Source: Paludibacteraceae bacterium (GTDB taxonomy: Bacteria > Bacteroidota > Bacteroidia > Bacteroidales > Paludibacteraceae). From it: a stretch of 64,000 bases of DNA. Position 1 is the first letter of the stretch. Each line of letters begins with the position of its first letter. Below, one piece after another: positions 9,705 to 19,293 of the stretch. The notes under the pieces were generated by a model. It was given only the letters and a program-made list of their open reading frames with translations. It was not told the DNA's origin and searched no databases. Where the stretch lies: NCBI GenBank assembly GCA_024401435.1, contig JAKSLB010000004.1:124001-188000 (forward strand). Direction: 5' to 3'. Made by a program: the position numbers and the translations under genes.

Positions 9705-10616
9705 ATGGAGGAATCTAACATCAAGCTTAAGTCTTCAATAAAAACCTTTGTTGAAGACCTATATTATAAAATTGTTCGATTCCTCCATGAGGAACCTCAG
9801 CAAAAAATGTCTGCTGAATATGTTTCATTGTTGAATAATGAAAGTCCTGATCTGGAAACAAAAATAAGTTCTGTACTATCTGCTCGTCGAAACGACAATA
9901 TCCAACAACAGATCAATTCTGTTACAGAACAGATTTTTGAACTCATACAGGAAAATAATACTAATGTTAATAATGATACACAGGTTTTGGAAAACCATAT
10001 AAACAATATTGTCAAGCAATATTATGAAGAAAAATCTGCTGCTGACAATAAATTAACGTTGACAGAAACAATACAGCTGCTTAAACAAATCGTACAAGGT
10101 AACAGCTATATTGATGACTCCATAAAAAATGTTTTCAATGAGAACACTATTGAAATAAACAATAACAAACAACGCAATACATCTGTTGAAAACGTTGAAA
10201 AGATTAGTCAAGAAAATAATACAATATTTAATTTTCTTAAAAAAAACAATTATATACAAAACAATCAACATATTGTTCAAACACTTGAGTCTATAAAACA
10301 ACTGTCTGACACCCATGAAAATCCAACTTACAACGTTCAAAACAATGATGTAAGTGTTTCAGAAAATAAACTACAGTCTGTAAACAAACGACTAGTGGGT
10401 GTTGCAAAACAAAATTTAAGTAACAACGTAGTGTCTACAGTAAGCACTTCTAAATCTGATGGTAAAATATCACCTCAAACATATATGTCTGACAATCGTC
10501 CAAAAAAGTCTTCACCCAGTGTGGTTCATAGTTCGTCAAACCAAGATGTTAACATTAAACCATCACATCAAAGTTTTGTAGATTTACCTTCTATAAGTGT
10601 CACTGAGTTGAGTTAA
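9705..10616 (+). CDS. Asn/Gln-rich helical protein in the tail operon
   Basis: This encodes 303 aa, starting after GGAGGAATTTCC. It is strikingly rich in Asn, Gln, Ser and Lys. Residues 1-190 look helical, with several likely coiled-coil stretches such as NIQQQINSVTEQIFELIQ. The last 100 residues are low complexity and probably disordered (SSPSVVHSSSNQDVN). It has no membrane segment or known motif. Position between the hub chaperone and the baseplate genes would suit a hub-associated or tape-measure-related protein, but it is far too short to span a long tail. The function is unknown. Confidence 0.65.
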   Translation: MEESNIKLKSSIKTFVEDLYYKIVRFLHEEPQQKMSAEYVSLLNNESPDLETKISSVLSARRNDNIQQQINSVTEQIFELIQENNTNVNNDTQVLENHINNIVKQYYEEKSAADNKLTLTETIQLLKQIVQGNSYIDDSIKNVFNENTIEINNNKQRNTSVENVEKISQENNTIFNFLKKNNYIQNNQHIVQTLESIKQLSDTHENPTYNVQNNDVSVSENKLQSVNKRLVGVAKQNLSNNVVSTVSTSKSDGKISPQTYMSDNRPKKSSPSVVHSSSNQDVNIKPSHQSFVDLPSISVTELS

Positions 10617-10628
10617 GGAGAAAAGAAG

Positions 10629-11933
10629 ATGCCCTTTTTTTATGATATATTCAATGACAATCCTAACTCAATACCTGACTATATGATACCTTATAGTCAA
10701 GCACTATATTATGATGCCACAGAAAATAAAATTGGTGCTGAGAATTATCAGCTTTTATTTGTTACACCTTTTAACGGTCAACCACAGGAAAGATTCTGCA
10801 ATATAGATATAGTCTGGAATCATTCTGACATTGATTTTAATAGTGATATCAGAACTGTCACATCTAATGTCCAAAACCGAGAATTGCAAGCAATTGCTCG
10901 ACAAGTAGAAGAAGACTTACAAAGATGGAGTAGTTATGATCCGAATGTCGAAATTGATTCAGAGGACTATAAACGTCTAAGTGAAAATCTTGCAAAACTC
11001 TCAGTTTTAGGTGTTGGTACATGGCAACTTCCTACAGATCTAATAGATAAATTAAAACAGAAAGGAAAAACTGCTATAGATGCAAAACGCATGCTGCAAG
11101 GCATGCTCAGTTCAGTAAGGACTGCCGTAGGTAAAGAATCACAAAAAGAAACAGAAGATAGCTCTGTACACCTCTCTCAAGGGTCAGCTCAAGCTAAATT
11201 AAATGCAAACGGTTTTCAAACTATATTTAATGGTGCTAATGTTACATCTTCTGTATCCTCTGAGGGTTTATCTATCACGAAGACTCTTGTGTGTAAAAGC
11301 AGTGATGCTATCAGCGCATATGAATGTATAGAAAAACTTGCACAATATCTGAGTATTGTTGCACCGTTTTGGTACTATGAAGTAGGTAAAGATCAAAGCT
11401 GGTCTCGTGCTAATATGAGAATGAGACCTCCGAACGATTTTTATGCTGATATTGTTGGACCTCAGCAATTCGCAGCTTCAGCAACAAAAACATCTGTGAC
11501 TGATAAATCCTGGGATGTTTTCAAGTACAGAGGCCAGTTTCAACTTAGAAAAGGTTACACTATCTATAGAAATCTTGTACCAAAAAATGTTAAAGTCGTT
11601 GCATCACAAGATAACGTTCTATTAGACAGTAGCCCATTTGATAAATTTAATGAGCCTGGATTTAAAAGTCTAACCGACATAACGGAGAATAAGGATAACA
11701 AAGCAGAGTTTTTCAGCTATACAAAGAATCATGATTATAAAAGAATAATTGAGTCATGGAAAAATTCAGGTCTTTATCAATCTATCAATGATGGCGTCTC
11801 TAAAAAGTATCTTTTCCCACAATATATCAATTTAGAGGTAACACTTGTTCCTATCGAACCTCTTGATGGGGTCACAGGTACACAACAATTGTTCTGTTAC
11901 AGTAAAGATATTATTAAGAGAGCTCAATTTTAA
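10629..11933 (+). CDS. Baseplate protein, possible tube-baseplate connector
   Basis: This encodes 434 aa with AAGGAG 10 bases upstream of the start. It has three parts: an N-terminal beta-like region with ENYQLLFVTPFNGQP, a middle low-complexity segment with Ser/Thr/Gln, and a C-terminal region with APFWYYEVGKDQSWSRANMR and ending in YINLEVTLVPIEPL. The pattern of residues 220-300 (KTLVCKSSDAISAYECIEKL then APFWYYEV) resembles connector proteins of the gp48/gp54 type, but I cannot confirm it. It sits in the middle of the hub gene cluster, so a baseplate role is likely. The precise part is inferred. Confidence 0.6.
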   Translation: MPFFYDIFNDNPNSIPDYMIPYSQALYYDATENKIGAENYQLLFVTPFNGQPQERFCNIDIVWNHSDIDFNSDIRTVTSNVQNRELQAIARQVEEDLQRWSSYDPNVEIDSEDYKRLSENLAKLSVLGVGTWQLPTDLIDKLKQKGKTAIDAKRMLQGMLSSVRTAVGKESQKETEDSSVHLSQGSAQAKLNANGFQTIFNGANVTSSVSSEGLSITKTLVCKSSDAISAYECIEKLAQYLSIVAPFWYYEVGKDQSWSRANMRMRPPNDFYADIVGPQQFAASATKTSVTDKSWDVFKYRGQFQLRKGYTIYRNLVPKNVKVVASQDNVLLDSSPFDKFNEPGFKSLTDITENKDNKAEFFSYTKNHDYKRIIESWKNSGLYQSINDGVSKKYLFPQYINLEVTLVPIEPLDGVTGTQQLFCYSKDIIKRAQF

Positions 11934-11956
11934 CTAAACCTTAGGAGGCATCTTTT

Positions 11957-12217
11957 ATGCAACAAAGAATTGAAAACATATATGACGATCCGTTTGCATC
12001 TGATTATTTATATGCTTTGGACAAACAGCCAACACTGTTAAAAAAGAATGCCACCACACGTCGTGTAGACATAACATTAGATAACCAAGATATTAGGGAA
12101 GCAATATTCTTAAATCGTATAACAGGTGATGAAAAAACACTGTATGTAGATGAAGCAGAATATTTAACCAAAGACATATTGTCTATCCTAAGTTCTAAGC
12201 ATGCAGAGACACGATAA
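11957..12217 (+). CDS. Small protein of the baseplate operon, unknown
   Basis: This encodes 86 aa with a strong site (TAGGAGG) upstream. Its stop codon shares a base with the start of the following hub gene (TAATG), so the two are probably translationally coupled. It is charged, with no membrane segment. Segment ATTRRVDITLDNQDIREA looks like a beta-alpha unit. Small proteins at this position often act as chaperones or connect hub and tail, but no family is recognised. Confidence 0.65.
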   Translation: MQQRIENIYDDPFASDYLYALDKQPTLLKKNATTRRVDITLDNQDIREAIFLNRITGDEKTLYVDEAEYLTKDILSILSSKHAETR

Positions 12218-13152
12218 TGTTAAAGGGAAATAATTTTAACCTAGGTGTTACAGCAAAAACACCTAATGGAACAGACATAGACATATTTGATTTACATGTT
12301 TTTTCTGAATTATATGTCAGAGAAGCTGCTTGTACAGCCCCATACTACGAACTATATATTACCGGTGGTGTTTTATCTGATGCATATCAATATACGGATT
12401 TTACTCTGTCGTATGAATCGGACGCACTTAAATACAAGGTACCATTAGGTATAGTTGAAAGAGTTTTAACCGACAATTATTTGTTAGTTAAAGGTTGGAT
12501 GGTAAAAACAGAGGATATCAGGATTCCACAAACCAAATATTTAGGTAAAGATGCAAAAGAAGCTCTCACAAATCTTAATATTAGAGATAAAATAGAGTGT
12601 GATGACAACTTTACAGGAAATGTTTTTCAGATTAATACAACTAATATGCAACAAGCACTGTCAATATGTCATATGACAGCTAAAAATGCATTTTGGAATA
12701 TTGGTCGTACCAGTATCAATTTAAAAGAACAGACTGAAGAATCTAGTTTTGATATCTTTGCGTCTGTTTCTAATGAAGTATATTTTTCAAATGAAAATGT
12801 TTTACCAAAAGAAGTTGAATCTCCAAATCAATGGATTTCTGCATCATGGGATCGTGGCTCTTTAGATTACCATTTAAAAGAACAACATGATCAACATCAT
12901 ACAATGCTAAAAAACATCAAAAACGAACGGATAGGACCAAAAGGGATTCTCTTTGTAAACTACTCAGAGGAATTGACTGATATTATCGGAACAAAATATC
13001 CTAATAATCAAAAAGATCGTTTCCCTGATGTCAAACAATGGATACTTGCATCAGTATCTTACAGATATGCTATGGATTATGTATCCAGTTCTGCTCAATA
13101 TTACGGAGTTTCAGATGCTATCGACCAACAAAAATTTGTTGACGGGAACTAA
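12217..13152 (+). CDS. Baseplate hub protein (gp27 / late control D-like)
   Basis: This encodes 311 aa. It opens with a beta-rich region typical of tube-like hub domains, including FDLHVFSELYVREAACTAPY, where hub proteins carry a first tube-like domain, followed by YELYITGG and SYESDALKYKVPLGIVERV. It is immediately upstream of a spike-like gene with an OB fold, which is the conserved gp27-gp5 (or gpD-gpV) pairing. The hub trimer joins the spike to the tail tube. The start overlaps the previous stop, so coupling is likely. Assignment is mostly from gene order and domain look. Confidence 0.65.
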   Translation: MLKGNNFNLGVTAKTPNGTDIDIFDLHVFSELYVREAACTAPYYELYITGGVLSDAYQYTDFTLSYESDALKYKVPLGIVERVLTDNYLLVKGWMVKTEDIRIPQTKYLGKDAKEALTNLNIRDKIECDDNFTGNVFQINTTNMQQALSICHMTAKNAFWNIGRTSINLKEQTEESSFDIFASVSNEVYFSNENVLPKEVESPNQWISASWDRGSLDYHLKEQHDQHHTMLKNIKNERIGPKGILFVNYSEELTDIIGTKYPNNQKDRFPDVKQWILASVSYRYAMDYVSSSAQYYGVSDAIDQQKFVDGN

Positions 13153-13162
13153 TTTCAATAAC

Positions 13163-13774
13163 ATGCTTCGAGAGGTACCTCGACACCAGGAACACTATTT
13201 AGGTATAGTGAAATCCAGGTTTGAGGACAACACTGAAGATTCTGATGAAAATCCCAGAAACTATAAAATAAAATTCAACATCTTGGGACTCCCTGAATTT
13301 ACAAACGAGTGGCCCATTGCAGTATCACTCGGTAATTCCACCCGTCCCGTCAACGAAGGCGACCTTGTTAAGATATGGGACATCTGTGATAGTACACCCG
13401 GGGCGCATATGTTCTTTTATGAACCTATTTGGGAAGATCGTTTTACAGGTATCAAAAACTATGACAACTACATCGATATGACAGAAAAGAATTATGTCGA
13501 GATGAAGTTTCCAAACACAAAACTAGTTTTTGATAAGTCCGGTGGACAGAAACAAGGTACTTCAGATACTGCAGATAACACAAAAGGTGAAATAAAAATT
13601 GAAGCAGGTGGATCTTCTATTTCCATTAACTGTACAACAGGTGCAATTGATGTGAAAGCAAAAAGTGGTTCTACAATCAATATCAACGGTACACCTGCAA
13701 CAGGATTTTGTTGTATACCGAGTTGTCCGTATACAGGTGCAACTCATACAACCAATACTGTTATAACTCAGTGA
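13163..13774 (+). CDS. Baseplate central spike (gp5 / gpV-like)
   Basis: This encodes 203 aa from ATG 13163. The frame is open further upstream, but that part overlaps the hub gene, so the short form coupled to the hub stop at 13152 is preferred. Residues 10-80 fit an OB fold, with HYLGIVKSRFED, then the strand NYKIKFNILGL, and NEGDLVKIWD. Residues 135-180 form short repeats such as GEIKIEAGGSSISINCTTGA, the pattern of a trimeric beta-helix spike. The end has two close cysteines (GFCCIPSCPYTG), which could bind a metal at the tip. No lysozyme domain is present, unlike T4 gp5. The spike punctures the outer membrane. Confidence 0.75.
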   Translation: MLREVPRHQEHYLGIVKSRFEDNTEDSDENPRNYKIKFNILGLPEFTNEWPIAVSLGNSTRPVNEGDLVKIWDICDSTPGAHMFFYEPIWEDRFTGIKNYDNYIDMTEKNYVEMKFPNTKLVFDKSGGQKQGTSDTADNTKGEIKIEAGGSSISINCTTGAIDVKAKSGSTININGTPATGFCCIPSCPYTGATHTTNTVITQ

Positions 13775-13781
13775 GATAACT

Positions 13782-14372
13782 ATGACATTAGCAGCTGAAA
13801 TAAAAAACCAGGACAGAAACTATCTGTTAAACAAAGTCTATTTCCCAGACACTGGTGAATCTGATATAGACTTAGCAAAGAACGGAAAAGTACGTGTCAA
13901 GTATAACGGTGCAAATTATCTGATGTCTGGGCAATCTGATTTCAGTATGTTTAATGTCAATCGTTTTGATGCTATTAAAAACTATCTGAAACAACATACG
14001 AAAATCATCTACACATATAATGGTGTTGCAGGAAATGTTACAGATCCTCTTGTGTCATTTGTCGGAGAGATCTCAACATTTACTTACACACCACCACAAT
14101 ATATGACAAGTAGAACAGATTTCACTATGCAGATTGAAAACATAATCAATTCTGCAATCATACAGGATATGTCACATCAGGTAATAGGATATTTCACATT
14201 TCGTCCTGTTAGATTAGGACTGATACCTACAGTTTCAGATTACAATATTAATGTTGAAACAATTGGAGCAATGGTCACTGCAGCAGTTATGTCTGCAATC
14301 AATACACCGACGATCGGTGTTCATGGTGCTTTTACAGGACCTGCTACAATGACTTCGATCATCGTCACTTGA
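13782..14372 (+). CDS. Baseplate-associated protein, unknown
   Basis: This encodes 196 aa starting 8 bases after the spike gene. The first 110 residues are beta-rich, with NGKVRVKYNGANYLMSGQSD and FVGEISTFTYTPP. The C-terminal part contains a hydrophobic Ala/Met segment (IGAMVTAAVMSAINTP), which could be a buried or membrane-active helix. In phages the gene after the spike often encodes another hub or spike-tip part. I do not recognise a family. It clearly belongs to the tail operon by spacing and strand. Confidence 0.65.
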   Translation: MTLAAEIKNQDRNYLLNKVYFPDTGESDIDLAKNGKVRVKYNGANYLMSGQSDFSMFNVNRFDAIKNYLKQHTKIIYTYNGVAGNVTDPLVSFVGEISTFTYTPPQYMTSRTDFTMQIENIINSAIIQDMSHQVIGYFTFRPVRLGLIPTVSDYNINVETIGAMVTAAVMSAINTPTIGVHGAFTGPATMTSIIVT

Positions 14373-14387
14373 AAGGATCTATGAAGA

Positions 14388-16061
14388 ATGTTTTTTAGTA
14401 AATACTTTGCAAATGAAGCACAACAGGATGTTGATTTTGATGAAGACGATGAATTTTCTGCTGCTCAAAGTATGCAAATTGCACACGAATGGGCTAACTC
14501 CATTAGAGATAAATTGAAATCATCACATGTAGCAACTTCAGCGGATTTTAGATCTCAAACAATCAAGGAACGTCGTCAAGCAGGTCAACCTGAACGTAAG
14601 GGATACATGTATTTAGGTAAACGAGTCCCTTACTCAGAAGAACTTCGTGAACAACTCGCTCACAGATTTTTTGAGTTTCTAAGTTTACAAAAAGTTGAAG
14701 GTAGTATCACATCTATTAATACCTATGACGATCAAATGTTCACTCTTGGTCTTGGTTTTTCTGCTAAAGGACAGTTACCTAAAGTCTGGAGAAAACTTGT
14801 TGCATCTGATCCTGAAATCGTAGACGAACTCAAACAGAAAATAGATTTAACTATTAATAGCGACGGATCTGTCAAATATCGTGGTGTAAAAAACAACCAA
14901 GCATATGATTTATTACGAGACCAACTTGATGACCTGGTTAAACTTGTAAATGTTTTAGAGTCAGACAAACATATACAGAAATTACTTGATGCTGAGATAG
15001 CAGTTATTGATGATAACTTACTAAAAGATCTCCCTGATTATGTAGAGAAATGGTCGCTGACAGCACGACTTATCGTATTACATATGGGACATTGGTTGCA
15101 ATCACTTCGTGTTCAGACAAATACAAACGATTTTCGTAAATGTAGAAATACTCTGGATGTAATTCTTACCTGTTATTCTTTGTTAGCAGATAGTCCTTAT
15201 AATAGAAAATACAATCGTCTTAGAGCATACCCTGCAACATATGATGGTCTTTACAATTCAGCGTGGACTGTACCATATTCTTATGGTGTAAGACGTATAT
15301 TAAGTTGGATTGGTGGTGAAGAACTGTTGAAAGTCTTCATAAAACAAGGAAAGCGAGTGACGCTCGAAAACAGAAATGATAGAACAATGGCTCAATACAA
15401 AGGAAAACTCTGTTTCCAGTTAGAAAGCAAAAAGAGCAATGAGTTTGTCTGTTTTGATGTCAAACCAGTAAACAACAATGTTGCACCCGCTGCTACTAAA
15501 AAACAATTTTCAATCCAAAACTCTCCAGACAAAAATCATGTTATATATGATGCTGTTAACTCTCTGAATGAGTATTTCAAAACAAATGACATGAGGTCCA
15601 GATATACTCTCTTAGCTTCATATCTTGTTACTCCAAATGTTGACAGTCATAAGTTTGCTGCGCATCTATTTTCAAATATGTTGAATGGTGCCCTTGAAGC
15701 TTGTGGTCTTCCATTGAAGTCACGATTCAAAACAGTCTTTGCACAGAACATGCAGATAGATATGGACACAAATCAAGGACTTATCGGTATAAGTGGTCCT
15801 ATTCTGAAAGCAAGAAATACAGTATGGATTCTACAAACAAGTTCTGGTACTGATGACTTTAATCAGACTGCATGGTGGATTGATATCATTGTCGGGGACA
15901 CTACATATACATTCCCCGTCATTGCATCAGATGCTGACGGACATCCATACAACCCCGTTGTTGAAGCATATAAATCATTCTTATATCTGATTCTTGAAAA
16001 AGCATATGATAATCTTATTATTACAAGAGATGATATTCGTAAAAGTGGTGTAAAACTCTAA
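14388..16061 (+). CDS. Large structural protein with short KYFA leader
   Basis: This encodes 557 aa. It opens with FFSKYFANEAQQDVDFDEDD, a short form of the KYFS/A-plus-acidic leader found on several smaller proteins here. The body is mostly helical and charged; residues 20-200 include SMQIAHEWANSIRDKL and QAGQPERKGYMYLGKRVPYS. There is no membrane segment or enzyme motif. It is the last gene before the terminator at 16081-16120, so it ends the sheath-to-spike operon. A role in the virion is likely from context, but the function is unknown. The leader similarity is visible but shorter than in the others. Confidence 0.7.
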   Translation: MFFSKYFANEAQQDVDFDEDDEFSAAQSMQIAHEWANSIRDKLKSSHVATSADFRSQTIKERRQAGQPERKGYMYLGKRVPYSEELREQLAHRFFEFLSLQKVEGSITSINTYDDQMFTLGLGFSAKGQLPKVWRKLVASDPEIVDELKQKIDLTINSDGSVKYRGVKNNQAYDLLRDQLDDLVKLVNVLESDKHIQKLLDAEIAVIDDNLLKDLPDYVEKWSLTARLIVLHMGHWLQSLRVQTNTNDFRKCRNTLDVILTCYSLLADSPYNRKYNRLRAYPATYDGLYNSAWTVPYSYGVRRILSWIGGEELLKVFIKQGKRVTLENRNDRTMAQYKGKLCFQLESKKSNEFVCFDVKPVNNNVAPAATKKQFSIQNSPDKNHVIYDAVNSLNEYFKTNDMRSRYTLLASYLVTPNVDSHKFAAHLFSNMLNGALEACGLPLKSRFKTVFAQNMQIDMDTNQGLIGISGPILKARNTVWILQTSSGTDDFNQTAWWIDIIVGDTTYTFPVIASDADGHPYNPVVEAYKSFLYLILEKAYDNLIITRDDIRKSGVKL

Positions 16062-16080
16062 TATTACAAAACTTTATTGA

Positions 16081-16125
16081 TGTCGGAGGTTCCTTTGTTG
16101 GGGCTTCCGACACTTTTATTTTTCA
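16081..16125 (+). terminator. Rho-independent terminator after the hub operon
   Basis: TGTCGGAGG at 16081-16089 pairs with CTTCCGACA at 16104-16112 (one G-T pair), followed by CTTTTATTTTT. This hairpin and T-rich run close the transcription unit before the phage promoter at 16137. Confidence 0.8.
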
Positions 16126-16136
16126 AGCCTTTTAAA

Positions 16137-16150
16137 TCCTGTATATATAG
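16137..16150 (+). promoter_or_regulatory. Phage late promoter box TCCTGTATATATAG
   Basis: TCCTGTATATATAG sits right after a terminator and 18 bases before the next gene's start codon. The same or nearly the same box occurs at 40936, 46804 and 51122, always before a new transcription unit. No canonical -35 element is seen, so a phage-modified or phage-encoded sigma or polymerase is inferred. Confidence 0.65.
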
Positions 16151-16167
16151 AAGAGGAGGATAATCCC

Positions 16168-16464
16168 ATGGCATTTTTAAAACTTGATGGTTCTAAAACC
16201 GATTATGAGGGAGAAGCTCTCCTCGATTTGGTAAAACTACATCTATATACACCTAATGGTGCAGTCTTTGGAAATACGTCATTCGGATATAAAAATCTTG
16301 ACGTGTCAGACGTATCTTCAGTACGTGCTGCTATTATAGACTGTTTACACAATTCTCACGGATCTATTCATTTAAAAGATGTTGTGAAGAATTCCAATAA
16401 TACAATTACTGCTACATTTGAAGGTGTAGATGAGACACTTACACTGAACAGTGGAGATAACTGA
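16168..16464 (+). CDS. gp25-like baseplate wedge protein
   Basis: This encodes 98 aa with a strong AGAGGAGG site. The segment LHLYTPNGAVFGNTSFGY followed by VRAAIIDCLHNSHGSIHLKD matches the plan of T4 gp25 / P2 gpW proteins: a TxxG strand, a phenylalanine-glycine turn, a helix, then a strand. It is shorter than T4 gp25 (132 aa). The next gene is gp6/gpJ-like and overlaps it by one base (TGATGG junction), which is the usual W-J order. gp25 joins the sheath to the baseplate wedge. It is the first gene after the promoter at 16137. Confidence 0.7.
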   Translation: MAFLKLDGSKTDYEGEALLDLVKLHLYTPNGAVFGNTSFGYKNLDVSDVSSVRAAIIDCLHNSHGSIHLKDVVKNSNNTITATFEGVDETLTLNSGDN

Positions 16465-17990
16465 TGGCTTTCACTAAACAAGAATTATATGAAAAACTGA
16501 TAGCTACCTATGCTACTAAAGGTCTTCAAGGTGAACTTGTTGAATTAGTATCAGATTTATTGTCTGAATATTTATATCTCCACCAGATGGAAGATGTCAG
16601 TATTCTTATGGAAGATTCTTTTCTACGTTGTAAATACCTGAACAGTAGTATTCAACACGCTGCAGATAATTTCTATTCAGTCGATCGTGGAAAAAATCGT
16701 CTGATTCATATCAACAACCTCGGTTGTCTATCACCTGTCAGAGTAAGTAAGTTCGATACTGTTTCATCATACGGACAATATAAACTTGTATATGATCAAA
16801 ACTATACTCATTTAAACACAGATGAACCATTTGAATTCAGCGGTTATCTGACTATTGACAACGCTCAGACAATCACTGTTGAAGGTAATGGTAGATACTA
16901 TATGGATTTGACTGATGCAGAAGGTAATCTGATCCAGAATGTATCTGAAAATATCATGGTCATGTCTATTGATGACCGTGGTACTGCAGACAACCGTGAT
17001 GACAAGCATCATGAATTCAAGATTTCAAATAATCTGTTAGATCTTTACACAAAAGCAGAAAATGCAACAATTGGTAGTGAGGATCAGAACGATGACAGTA
17101 TTTCAGTAATGAAAGCAGAAATCTGTGCAATGACTCTTCCAAACTATGGTATCAGACTTTGGAAAGCTGATAAGTTCCAAGAGAACTTCACATATGTCAT
17201 CAAGTATTTGAAATGTCCTGATGAAACAAAAGCTGAAATTAATATTGAGACAGATATTCGTTCAATACCCGGTTATACTAAGAATGCTAACAAAGTACCC
17301 ACTGAAATAAAAGTTGTTGAGAAAGAAGATGGAAGTACTTGCAACCAGGTTCTTAAAACAGAAGATCAGGAACTTATCTATCTCAATGCTGCTGCAAACA
17401 GCAGATTTCAGGGTGCAATGAAGTCTATCAATTCTATTGATGATTTCATCCAAAGTAATTTATCCAAGGATTTCAATCTCGTCGGATTTAAGACAGTCAT
17501 CGGACCAAAAACAAATCCATTTGTTGAGGATGGTGCTATCAAGGTGTACTGTACATTTACCGGTCATGAGGGTGCCACACAAGCTACACTTAAAAGTATG
17601 CAAATACGAGCAGTAAACCTGTTAAAAGCATACTATATCACGAATGACATTGTGTTTGAAAACGCTCAACCAGTAAATATGACCAATACTGTTATTGATA
17701 CAGAAGGCAGTAGTCAAATACTTTATGTAGATGTTCACTACAACGATATCATTGAATATGCTGTATGTGAAAACATTGTTGACAACAAAAGATACATTGT
17801 CGGTGAAGATTTTAATCCATATCAGATCATTGCAGACATGATGTCACATGAACAGTTACAAGGTAGATTGTCACTTGTTGAAGTTTATTGGAAAAATGGT
17901 AACACTAAGATTTACCCAAGTCCGACAAAACTGTCCTTGAACCAATGTATTAAGTTCAAAGCTAAGATTAATTATATTTCAAACAGATAA
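16464..17990 (+). CDS. Baseplate wedge protein (gp6 / gpJ-like)
   Basis: This encodes 508 aa. It begins with a helical region with YATKGLQGELVELVSDLLSE, contains a beta-rich middle, and has a late segment AVNLLKAYYITNDIVFENAQ typical of J-like wedge proteins, followed by DVHYNDIIEYAVCENIVD. The J family forms the inner ring of the baseplate and controls sheath contraction. Overlap with the gp25-like gene and position upstream of other baseplate genes agree. T4 gp6 is 660 aa, so this is a shorter form. Confidence 0.7.
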   Translation: MAFTKQELYEKLIATYATKGLQGELVELVSDLLSEYLYLHQMEDVSILMEDSFLRCKYLNSSIQHAADNFYSVDRGKNRLIHINNLGCLSPVRVSKFDTVSSYGQYKLVYDQNYTHLNTDEPFEFSGYLTIDNAQTITVEGNGRYYMDLTDAEGNLIQNVSENIMVMSIDDRGTADNRDDKHHEFKISNNLLDLYTKAENATIGSEDQNDDSISVMKAEICAMTLPNYGIRLWKADKFQENFTYVIKYLKCPDETKAEINIETDIRSIPGYTKNANKVPTEIKVVEKEDGSTCNQVLKTEDQELIYLNAAANSRFQGAMKSINSIDDFIQSNLSKDFNLVGFKTVIGPKTNPFVEDGAIKVYCTFTGHEGATQATLKSMQIRAVNLLKAYYITNDIVFENAQPVNMTNTVIDTEGSSQILYVDVHYNDIIEYAVCENIVDNKRYIVGEDFNPYQIIADMMSHEQLQGRLSLVEVYWKNGNTKIYPSPTKLSLNQCIKFKAKINYISNR

Positions 17991-18012
17991 AACGTACACA
18001 CGGAGGCAAAGG

Positions 18013-19272
18013 ATGTACGCAGATTTTATTGAAGACAGACTCGCGGAAAACTCTGAGTACATCCGCCTCTTAAAATTAGGTATAAAGCTATTTCAACCTG
18101 AGTGGTTGGAAAGTAATTTCCGTCAATTAATAAAAAGAGAAAACTATCAGATAATTGACTCATTCTTTGATAATCTTAAAGAGGAAATTTCTGATGAAGA
18201 AAAACTTTTTATCTATAAATCTGTATATGCTCAAGCAGGTTTTAGAGAAAGTCTTTTAACTCTCGGTAATTTTATTGACGGACTTGAAATTAAGATAAGT
18301 GATCTTGATGATGATACTGATGATGCTAATCCAAAACGAAAAGGTGTTGCATACCGTGACTTACTTGAGTTTAAATGGGATGAGAACAACAAAAGATATG
18401 TTGCAGATATTAGTGAATTTGGTCAATTCTTAGTAATTAAGTATTCCTATGTCAAAGATGCTGTTTATACAGACATGAAAAATTTACGTGTAGACGCAAC
18501 AGTCCTCTGCGCACTGACAAAAGCTAATTCAGTAACAGATGTTGTCATCACAACAGAATCACGTGATGATAAAACAGTGTTACTGTTCAATGGATCACCT
18601 TATTTAAACACAGTTGTTCCTACAAACAGCAATTGTGAATTCTATCTTAATAATCAAATGATAGAACACATAGATGACCTTTGGGAAAAATGCGAGTTTG
18701 TTAAAAAAGATGAAGTTGCTTCATCATACCTTGGTGAAGATATGTACTATGCGATTTGGGATCGTCCAATCCCAACACTCATAAAATATGTAGACGCAAA
18801 AGATATTTTTAAACTTGAATTAGATAAGGTCTCTAGAAGCAAACTCTACATTTACCCATATGACAATAATTATAACAATTTGAAATCACACGAAATAGCT
18901 ATTGAGAATTCTGAAAACGTAGGTTTTGATTTCTTTCCATACATACAGGACGGTAACACAGGAAAAGAATTTCCACCTTTAAATACAAATAAAATCTTCA
19001 CATATAATATTGAAGTCCGTACTAATAAAGATATCTTCAAAGACTATGATTTAATGCAGTCTCAAATTGAAAATCTGGTACGTGAATTGTTGTTCTATAA
19101 AGATACTGTTGATATAGGTTATCCAAAACTTACTTTTGATACATTCATTGTAAATAAGATCACTAACACGTTGGATGTTTTACCTAAAATATTCAGATTC
19201 TTTGTCATAACTGAAGATAATTCCTCGAGGTCCTCCTCGAATGAAAACCAGTTACAGGGATATAATTTATGA
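18013..19272 (+). CDS. Baseplate wedge-associated protein
   Basis: This encodes 419 aa with GGAGG 7 bases before the start. The first 100 residues are helical and charged (RLLKLGIKLFQPEWLESNFR), followed by an acidic linker with DLDDDTDDANP. The rest alternates strands and helices; FRESLLTLGNFIDGLEI suggests an I-like or gp7-like part that connects wedges to fibres. It comes directly after the J-like gene, where that class is usual. No membrane segment. The identification is by position and is not secure. Confidence 0.6.
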   Translation: MYADFIEDRLAENSEYIRLLKLGIKLFQPEWLESNFRQLIKRENYQIIDSFFDNLKEEISDEEKLFIYKSVYAQAGFRESLLTLGNFIDGLEIKISDLDDDTDDANPKRKGVAYRDLLEFKWDENNKRYVADISEFGQFLVIKYSYVKDAVYTDMKNLRVDATVLCALTKANSVTDVVITTESRDDKTVLLFNGSPYLNTVVPTNSNCEFYLNNQMIEHIDDLWEKCEFVKKDEVASSYLGEDMYYAIWDRPIPTLIKYVDAKDIFKLELDKVSRSKLYIYPYDNNYNNLKSHEIAIENSENVGFDFFPYIQDGNTGKEFPPLNTNKIFTYNIEVRTNKDIFKDYDLMQSQIENLVRELLFYKDTVDIGYPKLTFDTFIVNKITNTLDVLPKIFRFFVITEDNSSRSSSNENQLQGYNL

Positions 19273-19293
19273 CCACACTTTGGAGATTGAACT

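Noticed and set aside
9705..10616. Tape measure protein
   Set aside because: It is helical but only 303 aa, too short for a long contractile tail, and it has no membrane segments. No convincing tape measure gene was seen in the window.
13028..13162. Longer N-terminus for the spike protein
   Set aside because: The extra 45 codons overlap the hub gene and add no OB-fold-like sequence; coupling to the hub stop explains a start at 13163.
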